The notes: a model not told the origin generated them from the sequence alone. DNA of 64,000 bases from Mesorhizobium sp. B4-1-4 (GCF_006439395.2 NZ_CP083950.1:5941001-6005000); one strand, 5' to 3'. Shown: positions 8,805-18,095, counted from the stretch's first letter. Numbers and translations are program-made.

Positions 8805-9876
8805 GCGGCTTCGATGCCCATTGATCGAGATGGCTGTCGCGCAAGTCGCGAATGCACTTCAGCCGCTCGGTCTCGGCAAATCGCGCCATCCCGGCGACGA
8901 TCCGGCCCGGCAGCGCCGGTCCGGCATAGATCATGCCAGTGTAGAGCTGGACGAGATCGGCCCCTGCGCGGATTTTTTCCAGTGCCGTATCGGCGGAATC
9001 GATGCCGCCAACGCCGATAATGGCCATGTCCGGCCCGAGCAATTTGCGCATTTTTGCCAGCGCGATGGTCGATCGATCGAACAATGGCCTGCCCGAAAGC
9101 CCACCGGTCTCGCGTGCAGTGTCGCGGCTGCGCAGCGGCGGCCGCGAAATGGTGGTGTTGGAGACGATGACGCCGTCGACCCGATTCCCGGCGACTTCGG
9201 CGGCGATATCCTCCAGTTCGGCCTCGATCAGATCCGGCGCGATTTTCAGGAAAACGGGTGGCTGCGCGGATGCCGCGGCACGCGCGGCCATGACCCGGGA
9301 CAGCAACTCGCCCAGTTGCTCGCGCGCCTGCATGTTGCGCAGGCCCGGCGTGTTCGGCGACGAGATGTTGACCGTGAGATAGCTGGCATAGGCAGCGAAG
9401 CGGGAAACGCCGCGCTCATAATCGCCGATACGGTCGCTACTGTCCTTGTTGGCGCCGATGTTGACGCCGACGATGCCAGGGCGCCCCTTGCGCGCGGCAA
9501 GGCGCTTCTCGGCCGCCGCATGGCCTTCATTGTTGAAGCCCAGCCGATTGATCACGGCTTCATCCGCCGTCAGCCGGAAGATGCGCGGCTTCGGGTTGCC
9601 GGCCTGCGGCAAAGGCGTGACCGTGCCGACCTCGGCGAAGCCGAAGCCGAGCCCAAGCAGCGCGTCGGGCACCTCGGCGTTCTTGTCGTAGCCGGCGGCC
9701 ATACCGAGCGGGTTCGGGAAATCGAGACCGCAAAGCCCGACCTTCAGCCGCTCGTCTTGTATCGGCCGCCCGGCGACCGGCAGGCCGCAGCGCAGCGCCG
9801 CGATCGACAGGCCATGCGCGGTTTCCGGATCGAAGGTGAACAGCAGCTTCTGGCCAAACCGGTCGAGCACGCTCAT
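8797..9876 (-). CDS. pyrD: Dihydroorotate dehydrogenase (quinone), class 2
   Basis: A 359-residue flavoenzyme that oxidises dihydroorotate to orotate in pyrimidine synthesis and passes electrons to quinone at the inner membrane. The N-terminal helices typical of class 2 (residues 1-30) are present, then FPNPLGMAAGYDKN for FMN contact, NRLGFNN, the active-site Ser region in TVNISSPNTPGL, and GVGGIDS/YTGMIY near the end. The start at 9876 overlaps the stop of the DUF952 gene by four bases, a pairing often seen in rhizobia. Confidence 0.95.
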   Translation of the reverse strand: MSVLDRFGQKLLFTFDPETAHGLSIAALRCGLPVAGRPIQDERLKVGLCGLDFPNPLGMAAGYDKNAEVPDALLGLGFGFAEVGTVTPLPQAGNPKPRIFRLTADEAVINRLGFNNEGHAAAEKRLAARKGRPGIVGVNIGANKDSSDRIGDYERGVSRFAAYASYLTVNISSPNTPGLRNMQAREQLGELLSRVMAARAAASAQPPVFLKIAPDLIEAELEDIAAEVAGNRVDGVIVSNTTISRPPLRSRDTARETGGLSGRPLFDRSTIALAKMRKLLGPDMAIIGVGGIDSADTALEKIRAGADLVQLYTGMIYAGPALPGRIVAGMARFAETERLKCIRDLRDSHLDQWASKPLS

Positions 9877-10223
9877 TGCTCCTCCAGCGCCGGGAACTGG
9901 TGGGTGCCGTCGGCACCAAGCGGCAGCGGCTTGACCCACAGCACGGCGCTCAGTTCCAGCACGCCATAGAGATGCGGAAACAGGGCGCCGCCGCGCGACA
10001 CCTCGTATTTCAAGGCGTCGCCCAGGCTGGAGCCGTCGATGGCGACCAGCAGAAGGTCGGTCTGGCCCGAGAAATGCTTGGCCGCCGTTTCCCTGGCTTG
10101 CGCTGCCGTCGAAAAGTGGATGAAGCCGTCCGCGATGTCGATCGGCGCTCCGGTGAAGCGGCCATTGGCTTCGGCCTCGCGCCAGGGCGCTTCCGGAATT
10201 ATCTTGTAGATAATCTGTGACAT
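9873..10223 (-). CDS. DUF952 family protein
   Basis: A 116-residue protein starting with IIYKI, followed by WREAEANGRFTGAPIDIADGFIHFSTA, the DUF952 signature with the conserved His-Phe-Ser. The domain has a small ART-like (ADP-ribosyltransferase-type) fold by published structural comparison, but no activity is established. It is the upstream gene of pyrD and overlaps it by four bases. The ATG at 10223 opens directly on the domain. Confidence 0.85.
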   Translation of the reverse strand: MSQIIYKIIPEAPWREAEANGRFTGAPIDIADGFIHFSTAAQARETAAKHFSGQTDLLLVAIDGSSLGDALKYEVSRGGALFPHLYGVLELSAVLWVKPLPLGADGTHQFPALEEQ

Positions 10224-10252
10224 GGTTGCGCTATAGTCTGAACCAGTCATGC

Positions 10253-10281
10253 GGGGAAGACCACGCCAAGGGGTCTTCCCC
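10253..10281. promoter_or_regulatory. Perfect inverted repeat between divergent genes
   Basis: GGGGAAGACC (10253-10262) is the exact reverse complement of GGTCTTCCCC (10272-10281), with a 9-nt spacer. It lies between two divergently transcribed genes (DUF952-pyrD leftward, 10332 rightward), so it is in both leaders rather than after a gene. An operator or leader hairpin is more likely than a terminator. Confidence 0.45.
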
Positions 10282-10331
10282 ATTTCCGGCGCAAACATGC
10301 GATATTTCAGGCTTTGGCCATGGAGGACAAC

Positions 10332-10766
10332 ATGCGTCTGCAGCACATCTTGATCCCCGCCGCGCTCGCTTCACTGGTCGCGGCCTCAGCTTATTCGGAA
10401 GAAACCGACCGCTACCGGCTGGAGAAGTCTGACAACGGCTATGTCCGCATGGATACGCAGACCGGTGCGATGTCGCTCTGCGAGGAGCGCTCCGGCCAGC
10501 TCGTCTGCAAGATGGCGGCCGACGAACGCGCCGCTTTCCAGGACGAGGTCGACCGCCTGCAAACATCGATGAAGTCAATGGACGAGCGCGTCACCAAGCT
10601 GGAGAATTCGCTCTCCGCCCGTCTCGAATCGAAATTGCCCAGCGAGGAAGATTTCAACAAGACGATGAGCTACATGGAGCGCTTCCTGAAGGGCTTCATG
10701 GGTATCGTCAAGGATATGGACAAGGACAGCGGCGACGGCGTCCAGCCCAACTCGCAGAAGACCTGA
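10332..10766 (+). CDS. Exported hypothetical protein with coiled coil
   Basis: A 144-residue protein with a short signal peptide (ILIPAALASLVAASAYS, cleavage near residue 20) and a mature domain carrying YRLEKSDNGYVRMDTQTG and a CEERSGQLVCK loop whose two Cys could form a disulphide. Residues about 65-105 form a heptad-like coiled coil, followed by a short amphipathic helix. The ATG at 10332 is set by GGAGGACAAC directly upstream. This is a conserved rhizobial periplasmic protein type of unknown function. Confidence 0.75.
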   Translation: MRLQHILIPAALASLVAASAYSEETDRYRLEKSDNGYVRMDTQTGAMSLCEERSGQLVCKMAADERAAFQDEVDRLQTSMKSMDERVTKLENSLSARLESKLPSEEDFNKTMSYMERFLKGFMGIVKDMDKDSGDGVQPNSQKT

Positions 10767-10790
10767 GCGCCAAAGGCAAGAGAAAGTGCG

Positions 10791-10823
10791 GCGCGCTGGT
10801 TTTGCCGCTTGAAAACGGCGCGC
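10791..10823. terminator. Imperfect hairpin after the exported protein gene
   Basis: GCGCGC (10791-10796) and GCGCGC (10818-10823) enclose a second pairing GTTTT/AAAAC, giving a stem interrupted by small bulges 25 bp after the stop at 10766. No T run follows, so termination is only suggested. Confidence 0.4.
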
Positions 10824-10892
10824 GGCCCCTCATAATCGTCCGACTGATCCCGAAAAGCCTTGAAATGATCGATGGGATTCGGGGAGGAATAT

Positions 10893-11552
10893 TTGCCGTC
10901 AGGCTACACGTTCGTCATCGCCGACGATCACCCGCTGTTTCGCGGTGCGCTGCGCGAGGCGCTTGCCGGCATCGGCAATGTCGCCGCCATCCACGAGGCT
11001 GGCGATTTCGAAAGCGCCAAGGCGCTGGTCGTGGCCAATGAAGATGTCGATCTGGTGCTGCTCGACCTTTCGATGCCCGGCGCCAGCGGCCTCTCCGGCC
11101 TGATTTCGCTGCGCGGCGTGCATCCAGGGGTACCGTTGGTGGTGGTGTCGGCGCATGACGATCCGGCGACCATCAGGCGCGCGCTCGATCTTGGCGCGTC
11201 CGGTTTCATCTCCAAGTCGGCCAGCATGGAGGAGATCCGCGGCGCTGTGCAGACGGTGCTTGCCGGCGACATCGCCGCGCCGGTTGGCGTCGATCTCGGC
11301 GTCGAGCGCGATCCCGAAATATCGGACCTGATCAAGCGGCTGCAGGCGCTGACGCCGCAGCAGACACGCGTGCTTGGGATGCTGGCGGAAGGCCTGCTCA
11401 ACAAGCAGATCGCCTACGAACTCGGCGTCTCCGAGGCCACCATCAAGGCGCATGTCTCGGCCATCCTGCAGAAGCTCGGTGTCGACAGCCGCACCCAGGC
11501 GGTGATCCTCCTGTCCAAGATCGGCAGCGACCCGCTGCAGGCGAGCGGCTGA
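10893..11552 (+). CDS. LuxR/NarL-family response regulator
   Basis: Receiver domain with acidic pair Asp11-Asp12 (IADDHPLFR), phosphoacceptor Asp58 (VLLDLSMPG) and Lys in FISKSAS, then a LuxR-type helix-turn-helix (LTPQQTRVLGMLAEGLLNKQ... ATIKAHVSAILQKLGV). Total 219 residues from the TTG at 10893, which has GGGGAGG 5 nt upstream; an ATG at 10872 in frame would add seven residues but has no clear ribosome site. It converges on the large symporter-kinase hybrid (11588-15073). This pairing of a LuxR regulator with an SSS-type kinase is common, so the two are probably cognate. Confidence 0.9.
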   Translation: MPSGYTFVIADDHPLFRGALREALAGIGNVAAIHEAGDFESAKALVVANEDVDLVLLDLSMPGASGLSGLISLRGVHPGVPLVVVSAHDDPATIRRALDLGASGFISKSASMEEIRGAVQTVLAGDIAAPVGVDLGVERDPEISDLIKRLQALTPQQTRVLGMLAEGLLNKQIAYELGVSEATIKAHVSAILQKLGVDSRTQAVILLSKIGSDPLQASG

Positions 11553-11587
11553 TCCGCTCTTGTCGTCGCATCAAGAGACACGATGCC

Positions 11588-14500
11588 TTATTCGGCAGCC
11601 GGCGCCAGCGGCCTGACCCTGGCCATCATCGAGCGCAGCACCGCCGGCTTCAGAGGCTTGTTGATCACCGGCACGTCGAGCTCGCTTGCCGCGGCGCGCA
11701 CCTCGTTGGAACGGTCGGCGGTGACCAGCACGCACGCCAGATCCTGGCCGTAAGCCGCGCGCAGGGTCCTGATCGCGTCGAGCCCGGTCGCACCGTCCAG
11801 ATGATAGTCGGCAAGCACGATGTCGGGCCTGCGCGCGCCAGGCCGCAGGAGATCCCCAGACCCGGAGGCGGTATCGACGCTGCACCCCCAGCCTTCGAGC
11901 AGCAACCGCATGCCGTCGAGGATACGCGCGTCGTTGTCGATGCAAAGCACTGCGAGCCCGGCAAGCGAGGACGCCGTGCGCGCTGGTGCTTTCTCGGTCT
12001 CCCGCCTGGGCGCCGCCAAAGCCGCCACCGGCAGGATGACGGAAAAACGCGTGCCTTTGCCCGGGTTGGAGAAAATGCGGATTTCGAGCCTGAGCACCCG
12101 GGCGATGCGGTCGACAATGGAGAGGCCGAGGCCAAGGCCTTCGGCTTCGCGCGCCCCTTCGTCCAACCGCGTGAACTCATGGAAGACAGTGTTCAGCTTG
12201 TCGCCGGCGATGCCGATGCCGGTGTCGATCACCTGGATCTCGGCCAGCTCGCCGCGCCGCCGCACGCCGACCAGGATGCGGCCGTGGCGCGTGTACTTTA
12301 TCGCATTGGAGACGAGATTCTGGATCAGGCGGCGCAACAGGTTGCGATCGGTCATCACCGTCAGAGACGACGGCATGATCGTCAGCCCGAGCTTTTTCTC
12401 GGCCGCCATTGGCCGAAAATCATTGCCGATCTGGCGCAGCAATCCATCGAGGCTGAAGGCGGTGTCATCCGGCTTCATCGCGCCGGCGTCGAGACGCGAG
12501 ATGTCGAGCACGGCACCCAAAATAGTCTCGACCGATTCCAGCGAGGATTCGATGTTGACCGCCGCCTTGCCGGCCGGCCCCTTGCCGGCCTTCTCGATCA
12601 GCGATGAACAATAGAGCCGGGCGGCGTTCAGCGGCTGCAGAATGTCGTGACCGGCGGCGGCGAGGAAGCGCGTCTTGCCGAGATTGGCCTCCTCGGCCAG
12701 CATCTGCGCCTGCGCCAGTTCCTCGTTGACGCGGGTCAGTTCGATGGTGCGGGTCTTCACCCGCTGTTCCAGCGATTCATTGGCGCGCTTCAGCGCCAGG
12801 TCTTGCTCGACGCGTCCGGAAATGTCGGCATAGGTGGCGACGATGCCGCCATCCGGCATCGGGTTGGACCGCAGTTCCAAGATGCGGCCGCTGGTCTTCA
12901 GCTCCATCTGCCAGGGGCTGACGAAACTGGTCAGCCGGTTGAGCATCGTCACACGCTGGTCGGCGGGAATATCGCCGCGCTCGGCCAAATGGCGCAGGAT
13001 CTGGTCGAGCGAGACGCCGACCTGCCCCATCTCGTCGGGCAGGTCGAACAGCGCCCGGTACTGGCGATTCCAGCAGATGAGCCGGAAATCCCGGTCGAAG
13101 ACGGTGATGCCTTGTTCCATCTGGTCGAGCGCGATCTGCAACAGGTCGCGGTTGTGCTGCAGCGCTTCGGTCGCGTCGTCGAGCAGGCGGAAGGCATCGC
13201 GGGATTCGCGATCGTGGCGGCGGAAGAGCAGCGACAGGATCAGCCGCGCCGAGGAGGAGCCGACGGCACTGGCCAAAAGCTGCTCCGAAAAGCGGATGAC
13301 GTCCATGCTCGCTTGCTCCTTGCCGTGCAGCGAGGTGCCGGTGTTCTTCTCGAACGACTGGAAGGAGCGCTCGGTGCGCTCGACGCCGAGATAGCGCGCG
13401 ATCGTGTCCTTGAGGTCGTTGACGGTTATGGCGGTGCGGAAGCGGCGCAGGCTGGGCATCGGGCCGGCATCCCTCGGCACGAAGATGGAGGCCTGGATGC
13501 GCTCCAGCGGCACCGACGCCCGTGACAGCGAGCCGAGCACGAAGAACAGCGCGTTGATCGACAGGCTCCACAAGACTCCATGGTTCAGCGGCTCAGCGAT
13601 GGTGCCGAACAGGGCCTGTGGCCGCAGCGCATCGAAGCCGAACAACCCATGCATGATAATGTCGGCATCGGGCGCGGCGAACGAAGGCAAAAGCAGCGTA
13701 TAGCCCCAGACGAGGATGCCGGCGACCATGCCGAGCGCCGCGCCGCGGCCATTGGCGCCGCGCCAGGCCAGCCCGCCGATCAACGCCGGCGCGAATTGCG
13801 CGATGGCCGCGAACGACATCAGGCCGATCGACGACAGGCGCGCGCTGTTGGTGCTCTCGCGGTAGTAGAGGAAGGCGATGAACAGGAGGATGAAGATCGC
13901 TCCGCGCCGCACGTTGAGGATCAGCGTCGACCAGTCTTCGTTCTCCGAGGTCGAGCTCTTAAGCAGGCGGCGCACGAACAGCGGAATGACGAGGTCGTTG
14001 GAGATCATGATCGACAGCGCCACGCTTTCGACGATCACCATGGCGGTTGCCGCCGACAGCCCGCCGATAAAGGCCGCCATGGCGAGCACGTCATGGCCGC
14101 TGAACAGGGGCAGCGACAGCACGTAGAGATCGCTGCTGGTGCCGGTGCCGACCAGCGACAGGCCGGTGAAGGCGATCGGCAGCACGAACAGGTTGATCGC
14201 CACGAGGTAGAGCGGAAACACCCAGGTCGCGGTGCGCAATTCGGCCTCACCGCGGTTCTCGACAATGGTGACGTAGAACTGCCGTGGCAAGAGAATGATG
14301 GCGAAGCCGCTCAGCCCCGTCAGCACCAGCCAGGTGGCGAGCGAGGTGTTGTAGCCCATGGCCTGGCGGACATGTGCGTTCTCAGCGAGCTTTGCGAACA
14401 TGTCGCCCGGGCCGCCGAAGATCAGGAAGGTGACCATGAGGCCGATCGCCAGGAAGGCGGCGAGCTTGACCACGGTTTCGACCGCCACCGCCAGCACCAG

Positions 14501-15073
14501 CCCGTCCTGGTGTTCCGTGGCGTCGGCATGGCGGGTGCCGAACAGCACCGCAAACAGCGCCAGGAGCATGGCGACGACCAGCGAGATGTCGCTGACGAAC
14601 GGATCGAAGGAGGGCGGCGAGCCCGTATAGTGCTCGACCATCAGGCTGACCGTGCCGGAGATCGCCTTCAGCTGCAGGGCGATGTACGGCACCGCGCCTA
14701 TGGTGGCGATCAGCGTGGCGATCGCAGCTACGGCAAAACTCTTGCCGTAGCGCGCGCCGAGGAAGTCGGCGATCGAGGTGATCTTCTCGGTCTTGGCCAG
14801 CCGCACGATGCGATTGAGCAACGGGAAACCGAACACGAACACCAGCACCGGGCCGGTGTAGATGCCGAGGAATTCGAGGCCGCGCTCGGAGGAAAGGCCG
14901 ACCGAGCCGAAGAAGGTCCAGGATGTGCAGTAGATGGCGAGGCTGAGCGCGTAGATGAAAGGCCGCGCCCGCCCCGGCCCGGAGATGGCCGAGCGCCGGT
15001 CGCCCAGGCTGGCGATGGCAAACAGCAGCGTCACATAGGCGATCGCGATGATGACGATGAACAAGCCCTGCAC
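11588..15073 (-). CDS. Hybrid histidine kinase with sodium:solute symporter domain
   Basis: A 1161-residue fusion: about 500 N-terminal residues form a 13-helix SSS (PutP-like) transporter domain, then a PAS-like domain (GITVFDRDFRLICWN), a coiled coil, a HisKA domain with His809 (AAAGHDILQPLNAAR), an HATPase domain (NLVSNAIKYT; DTGIGI; GLGLGLSI) and a C-terminal receiver with Asp1089 (LADYHLDG). Such proteins (CbrA/ErcS type) sense carbon or amino-acid supply, possibly by transport itself. The GTG at 15073 opens on the first helix with GGGAGG 11 nt upstream; a GTG at 15208 in frame would add 45 polar residues. It converges with the LuxR regulator gene. Confidence 0.92.
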   Translation of the reverse strand: MQGLFIVIIAIAYVTLLFAIASLGDRRSAISGPGRARPFIYALSLAIYCTSWTFFGSVGLSSERGLEFLGIYTGPVLVFVFGFPLLNRIVRLAKTEKITSIADFLGARYGKSFAVAAIATLIATIGAVPYIALQLKAISGTVSLMVEHYTGSPPSFDPFVSDISLVVAMLLALFAVLFGTRHADATEHQDGLVLAVAVETVVKLAAFLAIGLMVTFLIFGGPGDMFAKLAENAHVRQAMGYNTSLATWLVLTGLSGFAIILLPRQFYVTIVENRGEAELRTATWVFPLYLVAINLFVLPIAFTGLSLVGTGTSSDLYVLSLPLFSGHDVLAMAAFIGGLSAATAMVIVESVALSIMISNDLVIPLFVRRLLKSSTSENEDWSTLILNVRRGAIFILLFIAFLYYRESTNSARLSSIGLMSFAAIAQFAPALIGGLAWRGANGRGAALGMVAGILVWGYTLLLPSFAAPDADIIMHGLFGFDALRPQALFGTIAEPLNHGVLWSLSINALFFVLGSLSRASVPLERIQASIFVPRDAGPMPSLRRFRTAITVNDLKDTIARYLGVERTERSFQSFEKNTGTSLHGKEQASMDVIRFSEQLLASAVGSSSARLILSLLFRRHDRESRDAFRLLDDATEALQHNRDLLQIALDQMEQGITVFDRDFRLICWNRQYRALFDLPDEMGQVGVSLDQILRHLAERGDIPADQRVTMLNRLTSFVSPWQMELKTSGRILELRSNPMPDGGIVATYADISGRVEQDLALKRANESLEQRVKTRTIELTRVNEELAQAQMLAEEANLGKTRFLAAAGHDILQPLNAARLYCSSLIEKAGKGPAGKAAVNIESSLESVETILGAVLDISRLDAGAMKPDDTAFSLDGLLRQIGNDFRPMAAEKKLGLTIMPSSLTVMTDRNLLRRLIQNLVSNAIKYTRHGRILVGVRRRGELAEIQVIDTGIGIAGDKLNTVFHEFTRLDEGAREAEGLGLGLSIVDRIARVLRLEIRIFSNPGKGTRFSVILPVAALAAPRRETEKAPARTASSLAGLAVLCIDNDARILDGMRLLLEGWGCSVDTASGSGDLLRPGARRPDIVLADYHLDGATGLDAIRTLRAAYGQDLACVLVTADRSNEVRAAASELDVPVINKPLKPAVLRSMMARVRPLAPAAE

Positions 15074-15315
15074 GGCTCGCAATTCCTCCCTGGCCGGTTT
15101 GACGCCCGGCCCTCCTGCACGCAACCACAGCTTGGAAGCCGAGTCCATCGCGGCTTTCGGCGCATCGGTATCTGGTGACGTTGGGTAAAAACAAAGCGGT
15201 GCTTTCACCCCTTTTCCGGTTTTGCAACCGGGGGTTTTTGTTATTGTGAGCTCGGGCCGGCGCCGAAGGACATTGGTGAGGCGGCAGCGCGGCCGGTCAT
15301 GACAAGGAGGGTCGA

Positions 15316-15738
15316 ATGCTGAAAGAATTCCAGGAATTCATCTCCAAGGGTAACGTGATGGACTTGGCCGTCGGCGTCATCATCGGCGCGGCCTTTGGCA
15401 AGATCGTCGATTCTCTCGTCAACGACATCATCATGCCGATCGTCGGAGCGATTTTCGGCGGACTGGACTTCAACAACTATTTCATCGGGCTTTCCTCGGC
15501 CGTCAACGCCACCTCACTGGCGGACGCCAAAAAGCAGGGCGCCGTTTTTGCGTATGGCAGCTTCATTACGGTGGTGCTGAACTTCATCATCCTCGCCTTC
15601 ATCATCTTCCTGATGGTCAAGGCGGTGAACAATCTGCGCAGGCGGCTTGAGGCCGAGAAGCCCGCGCCCGCGGCAGCGCCTCCACCCGCCGATGTGCAGC
15701 TTCTGATCGAAATCCGAGACCTGCTCGCCAGGCGATAA
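15316..15738 (+). CDS. mscL: Large-conductance mechanosensitive channel
   Basis: A 140-residue homopentameric channel that opens under membrane tension during osmotic downshock. It has the N-terminal amphipathic helix (MLKEFQEFISKGNVMDLAVG), TM1 with GVIIGAAFGKIVDSLV, a periplasmic loop, TM2 (about 76-100) and a charged C-terminal helix bundle. Start set by GGAGGGTCGA before the ATG. Monocistronic, followed by a strong terminator. Confidence 0.97.
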   Translation: MLKEFQEFISKGNVMDLAVGVIIGAAFGKIVDSLVNDIIMPIVGAIFGGLDFNNYFIGLSSAVNATSLADAKKQGAVFAYGSFITVVLNFIILAFIIFLMVKAVNNLRRRLEAEKPAPAAAPPPADVQLLIEIRDLLARR

Positions 15739-15760
15739 ACGGGTCAGTTCGTTCTGGACC

Positions 15761-15790
15761 AAAACCCCGGTCGCTCGCGGCCGGGGTTTT
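15761..15790 (+). terminator. Rho-independent terminator of mscL
   Basis: AAAACCCCGG (15761-15770) pairs perfectly with CCGGGGTTTT (15781-15790) around a 10-nt loop, and the T run continues at the 3' end. It sits 22 bp after the mscL stop; A and T tracts on both sides could make it work both ways. Confidence 0.9.
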
Positions 15791-15843
15791 CTGTTTTCGC
15801 ATCTGGTAAAGAGCGGCAGACCCGGAGAGAAAGCGGACCTGTT

Positions 15844-17010
15844 ATGAGCCTGATCGAGACCTTGCGCGCCGAAGCCCGTGCGGCGCCGGAAAGCGGTATT
15901 GTCGCCGTCGTCAACTACGGCCGGCTGCGCGACGGCCTGATTCCGCTTTGGGCCGGTGAGGGCGACCTGCCGACGCCGGCCTTCATCACCGATGCCGCGT
16001 CGAAGGCACTGGCCGGCGGCGAGACGTTCTACACCTGGCAGAGGGGCATTCCCGATCTCAGGCAAGCGCTTGCCCGGTACTACGCCAGGCATTTCGCCAA
16101 GACGTTCCCCGAGGAGCAATTCATCGTCACCGGCTCCGGCATGCATGCCATCCAGCTGGCGCTCGCGGCACTCGCCGGCGCCGGCGACGAGGTGATCTAT
16201 CTGTCGCCGGCCTGGCCGAATTTCGACGCCGCCGCGGCAATATCGGGAGCCGTTCCGGTGGCGGTCACGCTCGATCATTCCGGCAATGGCTGGTCCTGCG
16301 ACGTCGAGAAGGTGGCAGCGGCGATCACGCCGCGCACCAAGGCGCTTTTCATCAACACGCCGTCGAACCCGACCGGCTGGACCGCTGATCACGAGACCTT
16401 GCGGGCGATCCTCGATCTCGCCCGTGCGAAGAACGTGTGGATCATCGCCGACGAGATCTATTCACTGTTCCACTACGGCCCCGGCCGCGCGCCGTCCTTC
16501 CTCGACATCGCGACGGCGGAGGACCGCATCCTGTTCGTCAATTCCTTCTCCAAGAATTGGGCGATGACCGGCTGGCGCGTCGGCTGGATCAAGACGCATC
16601 CGAGCCTGCAGCAAGTGTTCGAGAACCTGATCCAGTATTCGAACTCGGGCGTTGCCCAGTTCATGCAGCGCGGCGCGATCGCCGCGCTCGACGAGGGCGA
16701 TGATTTCGTTGCCGAACAGGTCGAGCGGGCGAGGAAGGCGCGCGATCTGGTCTGCGGCATCCTCGGCGTTACCGGCCGAGCCCGGTTTACCGTGCCGCAA
16801 GGCGCTTTCTACCTGTTCTTCACGGTCGACGGCATCACGGATTCGCGCAGTGCGGCTTTCGAAATCGTCGACAAGGCCAATGTCGGCCTGGCGCCTGGCA
16901 CGGCTTTCGGTCCCGGCGGGGAAGCGTTCCTGCGCCTATGCTTCCACCGCCGCCTCGACCAGGTCGAGGAAGCGGCGCACCGGCTGGCGAAATGGATGAA
17001 AATAGGCTGA
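15844..17010 (+). CDS. PLP-dependent aminotransferase, class I/II
   Basis: A 388-residue fold-type I aminotransferase of the aspartate/aromatic group. Visible motifs: GSGMHAIQLAL (97-107) for phosphate contact, NPTG (175-178), DEIYSLFHY (203-211) with Asp203 and Tyr206 on the cofactor, and SFSKNWAMTGWRVGW with the Schiff-base Lys237. The C-terminal RLCFH holds the substrate-carboxylate Arg. The amino-acid specificity cannot be read from sequence. No operon partners; an IS element follows 83 bp downstream. Confidence 0.92.
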   Translation: MSLIETLRAEARAAPESGIVAVVNYGRLRDGLIPLWAGEGDLPTPAFITDAASKALAGGETFYTWQRGIPDLRQALARYYARHFAKTFPEEQFIVTGSGMHAIQLALAALAGAGDEVIYLSPAWPNFDAAAAISGAVPVAVTLDHSGNGWSCDVEKVAAAITPRTKALFINTPSNPTGWTADHETLRAILDLARAKNVWIIADEIYSLFHYGPGRAPSFLDIATAEDRILFVNSFSKNWAMTGWRVGWIKTHPSLQQVFENLIQYSNSGVAQFMQRGAIAALDEGDDFVAEQVERARKARDLVCGILGVTGRARFTVPQGAFYLFFTVDGITDSRSAAFEIVDKANVGLAPGTAFGPGGEAFLRLCFHRRLDQVEEAAHRLAKWMKIG

Positions 17011-17087
17011 GTCGGTTGGGATGGCCGGTCAGCGTGCGCCAGCAGCTTGGACCGTGACATTCTCCAGTTGATGTCCCGGCATGGATC

Positions 17088-18038
17088 CTAGGTGTTTAGT
17101 CCCGGCATTTGATGGACCGGGTCGAGTCTGAACCGTTCGGGCTCTTTTTTCCAGATTTTGCAGATGAACTCATAAGGCGTGAGGCCTTTGAGGGTCTTGA
17201 GCCTGCGTGCGAAATTGTAGGCTGAGATGAAGTCGGCGAGGTGTCGGCGCAGCTGATCGTGATCGTCATAGTGGAAGCACTTGACGGTCGCGTCCTTGAT
17301 GGTTCGGTTCATCCGCTCGACCTGGCCGTTGGTCCAGGGATGGTTGATCTTGGTGAGCCGGTGCTCGATGCCATGGTCGGCGCAGACATCATCGAAGATA
17401 TGCCGGGGGGCATGGCGGTCGCAGCTTCGGTTGGTGAACTGGATGCCGTTGTCGGTCAAAATGGTGTGGATGGCATAGGGCACGGCCGCGATCAGATCTC
17501 GCAGGAACTGGACCATCGTCATCTTGTCCGCCGTCGCGTGTAGCTGCGCATAGGCGAACTTGGACGTCCGGTCGACGGCAACGAAGAGACGCAGCTTGCC
17601 CTCGGCGGTCTGCACATCGGCGATATCGATATGGAAATAGCCGATCGGATAGGCCTGAAACTTTTTCTTGGCCGGCTTGTCACCATCCACCTGCGGCAAT
17701 CGCGAAATACCATGGCGTTGAAGGCAACGATGCAAGGACGAGCGTGTCAGATGCGGGATCGTCGGCTGAAGGGCATAGAGACAATCATCCAGTGGCAGCA
17801 GCGTGTGCTTGCGAAAGGCGACGATGGCCGCCTCTTCCTCCACAGACAACACCGTCGACTTCGGGTCCTTGGGGCCTGTCGGAAGATCGGCGGTCGAGGT
17901 TCGGTTCTTCCACTTTCGAACCGTCTTCTGATCGATCCCGTAGCGCCTGGCCAGCGCCCTCAGGCTCTCTTGACTATTTTGTATTGCTCGACGGATTGCC
18001 TCTGTCGTCGTGGCGCGGCCGTGCAGAACTTGTCCCAT
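17088..18038 (-). CDS. IS481-family transposase
   Basis: A 316-residue DDE transposase. The N-terminal helix-turn-helix (SLRALARRYGIDQKTVRKWK) is followed by an rve integrase core: Asp in HIDIADV, Asp in LTDNGIQF and Glu in GQVERMNRTIK, the full D-D-E set, so it may be active. The frame reads through the left inverted repeat, and its stop (CTA on the plus strand, 17088-17090) lies in the flanking target duplication, not in the element itself. Confidence 0.93.
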   Translation of the reverse strand: MGQVLHGRATTTEAIRRAIQNSQESLRALARRYGIDQKTVRKWKNRTSTADLPTGPKDPKSTVLSVEEEAAIVAFRKHTLLPLDDCLYALQPTIPHLTRSSLHRCLQRHGISRLPQVDGDKPAKKKFQAYPIGYFHIDIADVQTAEGKLRLFVAVDRTSKFAYAQLHATADKMTMVQFLRDLIAAVPYAIHTILTDNGIQFTNRSCDRHAPRHIFDDVCADHGIEHRLTKINHPWTNGQVERMNRTIKDATVKCFHYDDHDQLRRHLADFISAYNFARRLKTLKGLTPYEFICKIWKKEPERFRLDPVHQMPGLNT

Positions 18039-18095
18039 AACGCATCCTTCCAGTCGGAAGAAAATATCGCACCATTAAAGCTCGGGATCAAACAC
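17093..18095 (-). mobile_element. IS481-family insertion sequence with 6-bp target duplication
   Basis: Imperfect terminal repeats begin TGTTTAGTCCCGG at 17093 and, read inward from the right end, TGTTTGATCCCGA at 18094; about 15 of 21 positions match. CCTAGG flanks the element at 17087-17092 and 18096-18101, fitting the NCTAGN target known for IS481. The element is about 1.0 kb with one gene and looks complete. It splits a palindromic repeat whose left end (ATGGATCCTAGG) is at 17081 and whose remainder continues at 18096. Confidence 0.88.

Noticed and set aside
13580..15178. Plus-strand open frame of 532 codons
   Set aside because: Fully antisense to the symporter-kinase gene; composition is Arg/Gln/Asp/His rich with no domain, typical of a high-GC shadow.
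15208..15208. Upstream GTG as start of the symporter-kinase gene
   Set aside because: It would add 45 polar residues not expected before the first membrane helix; the GTG at 15073 begins exactly at that helix.
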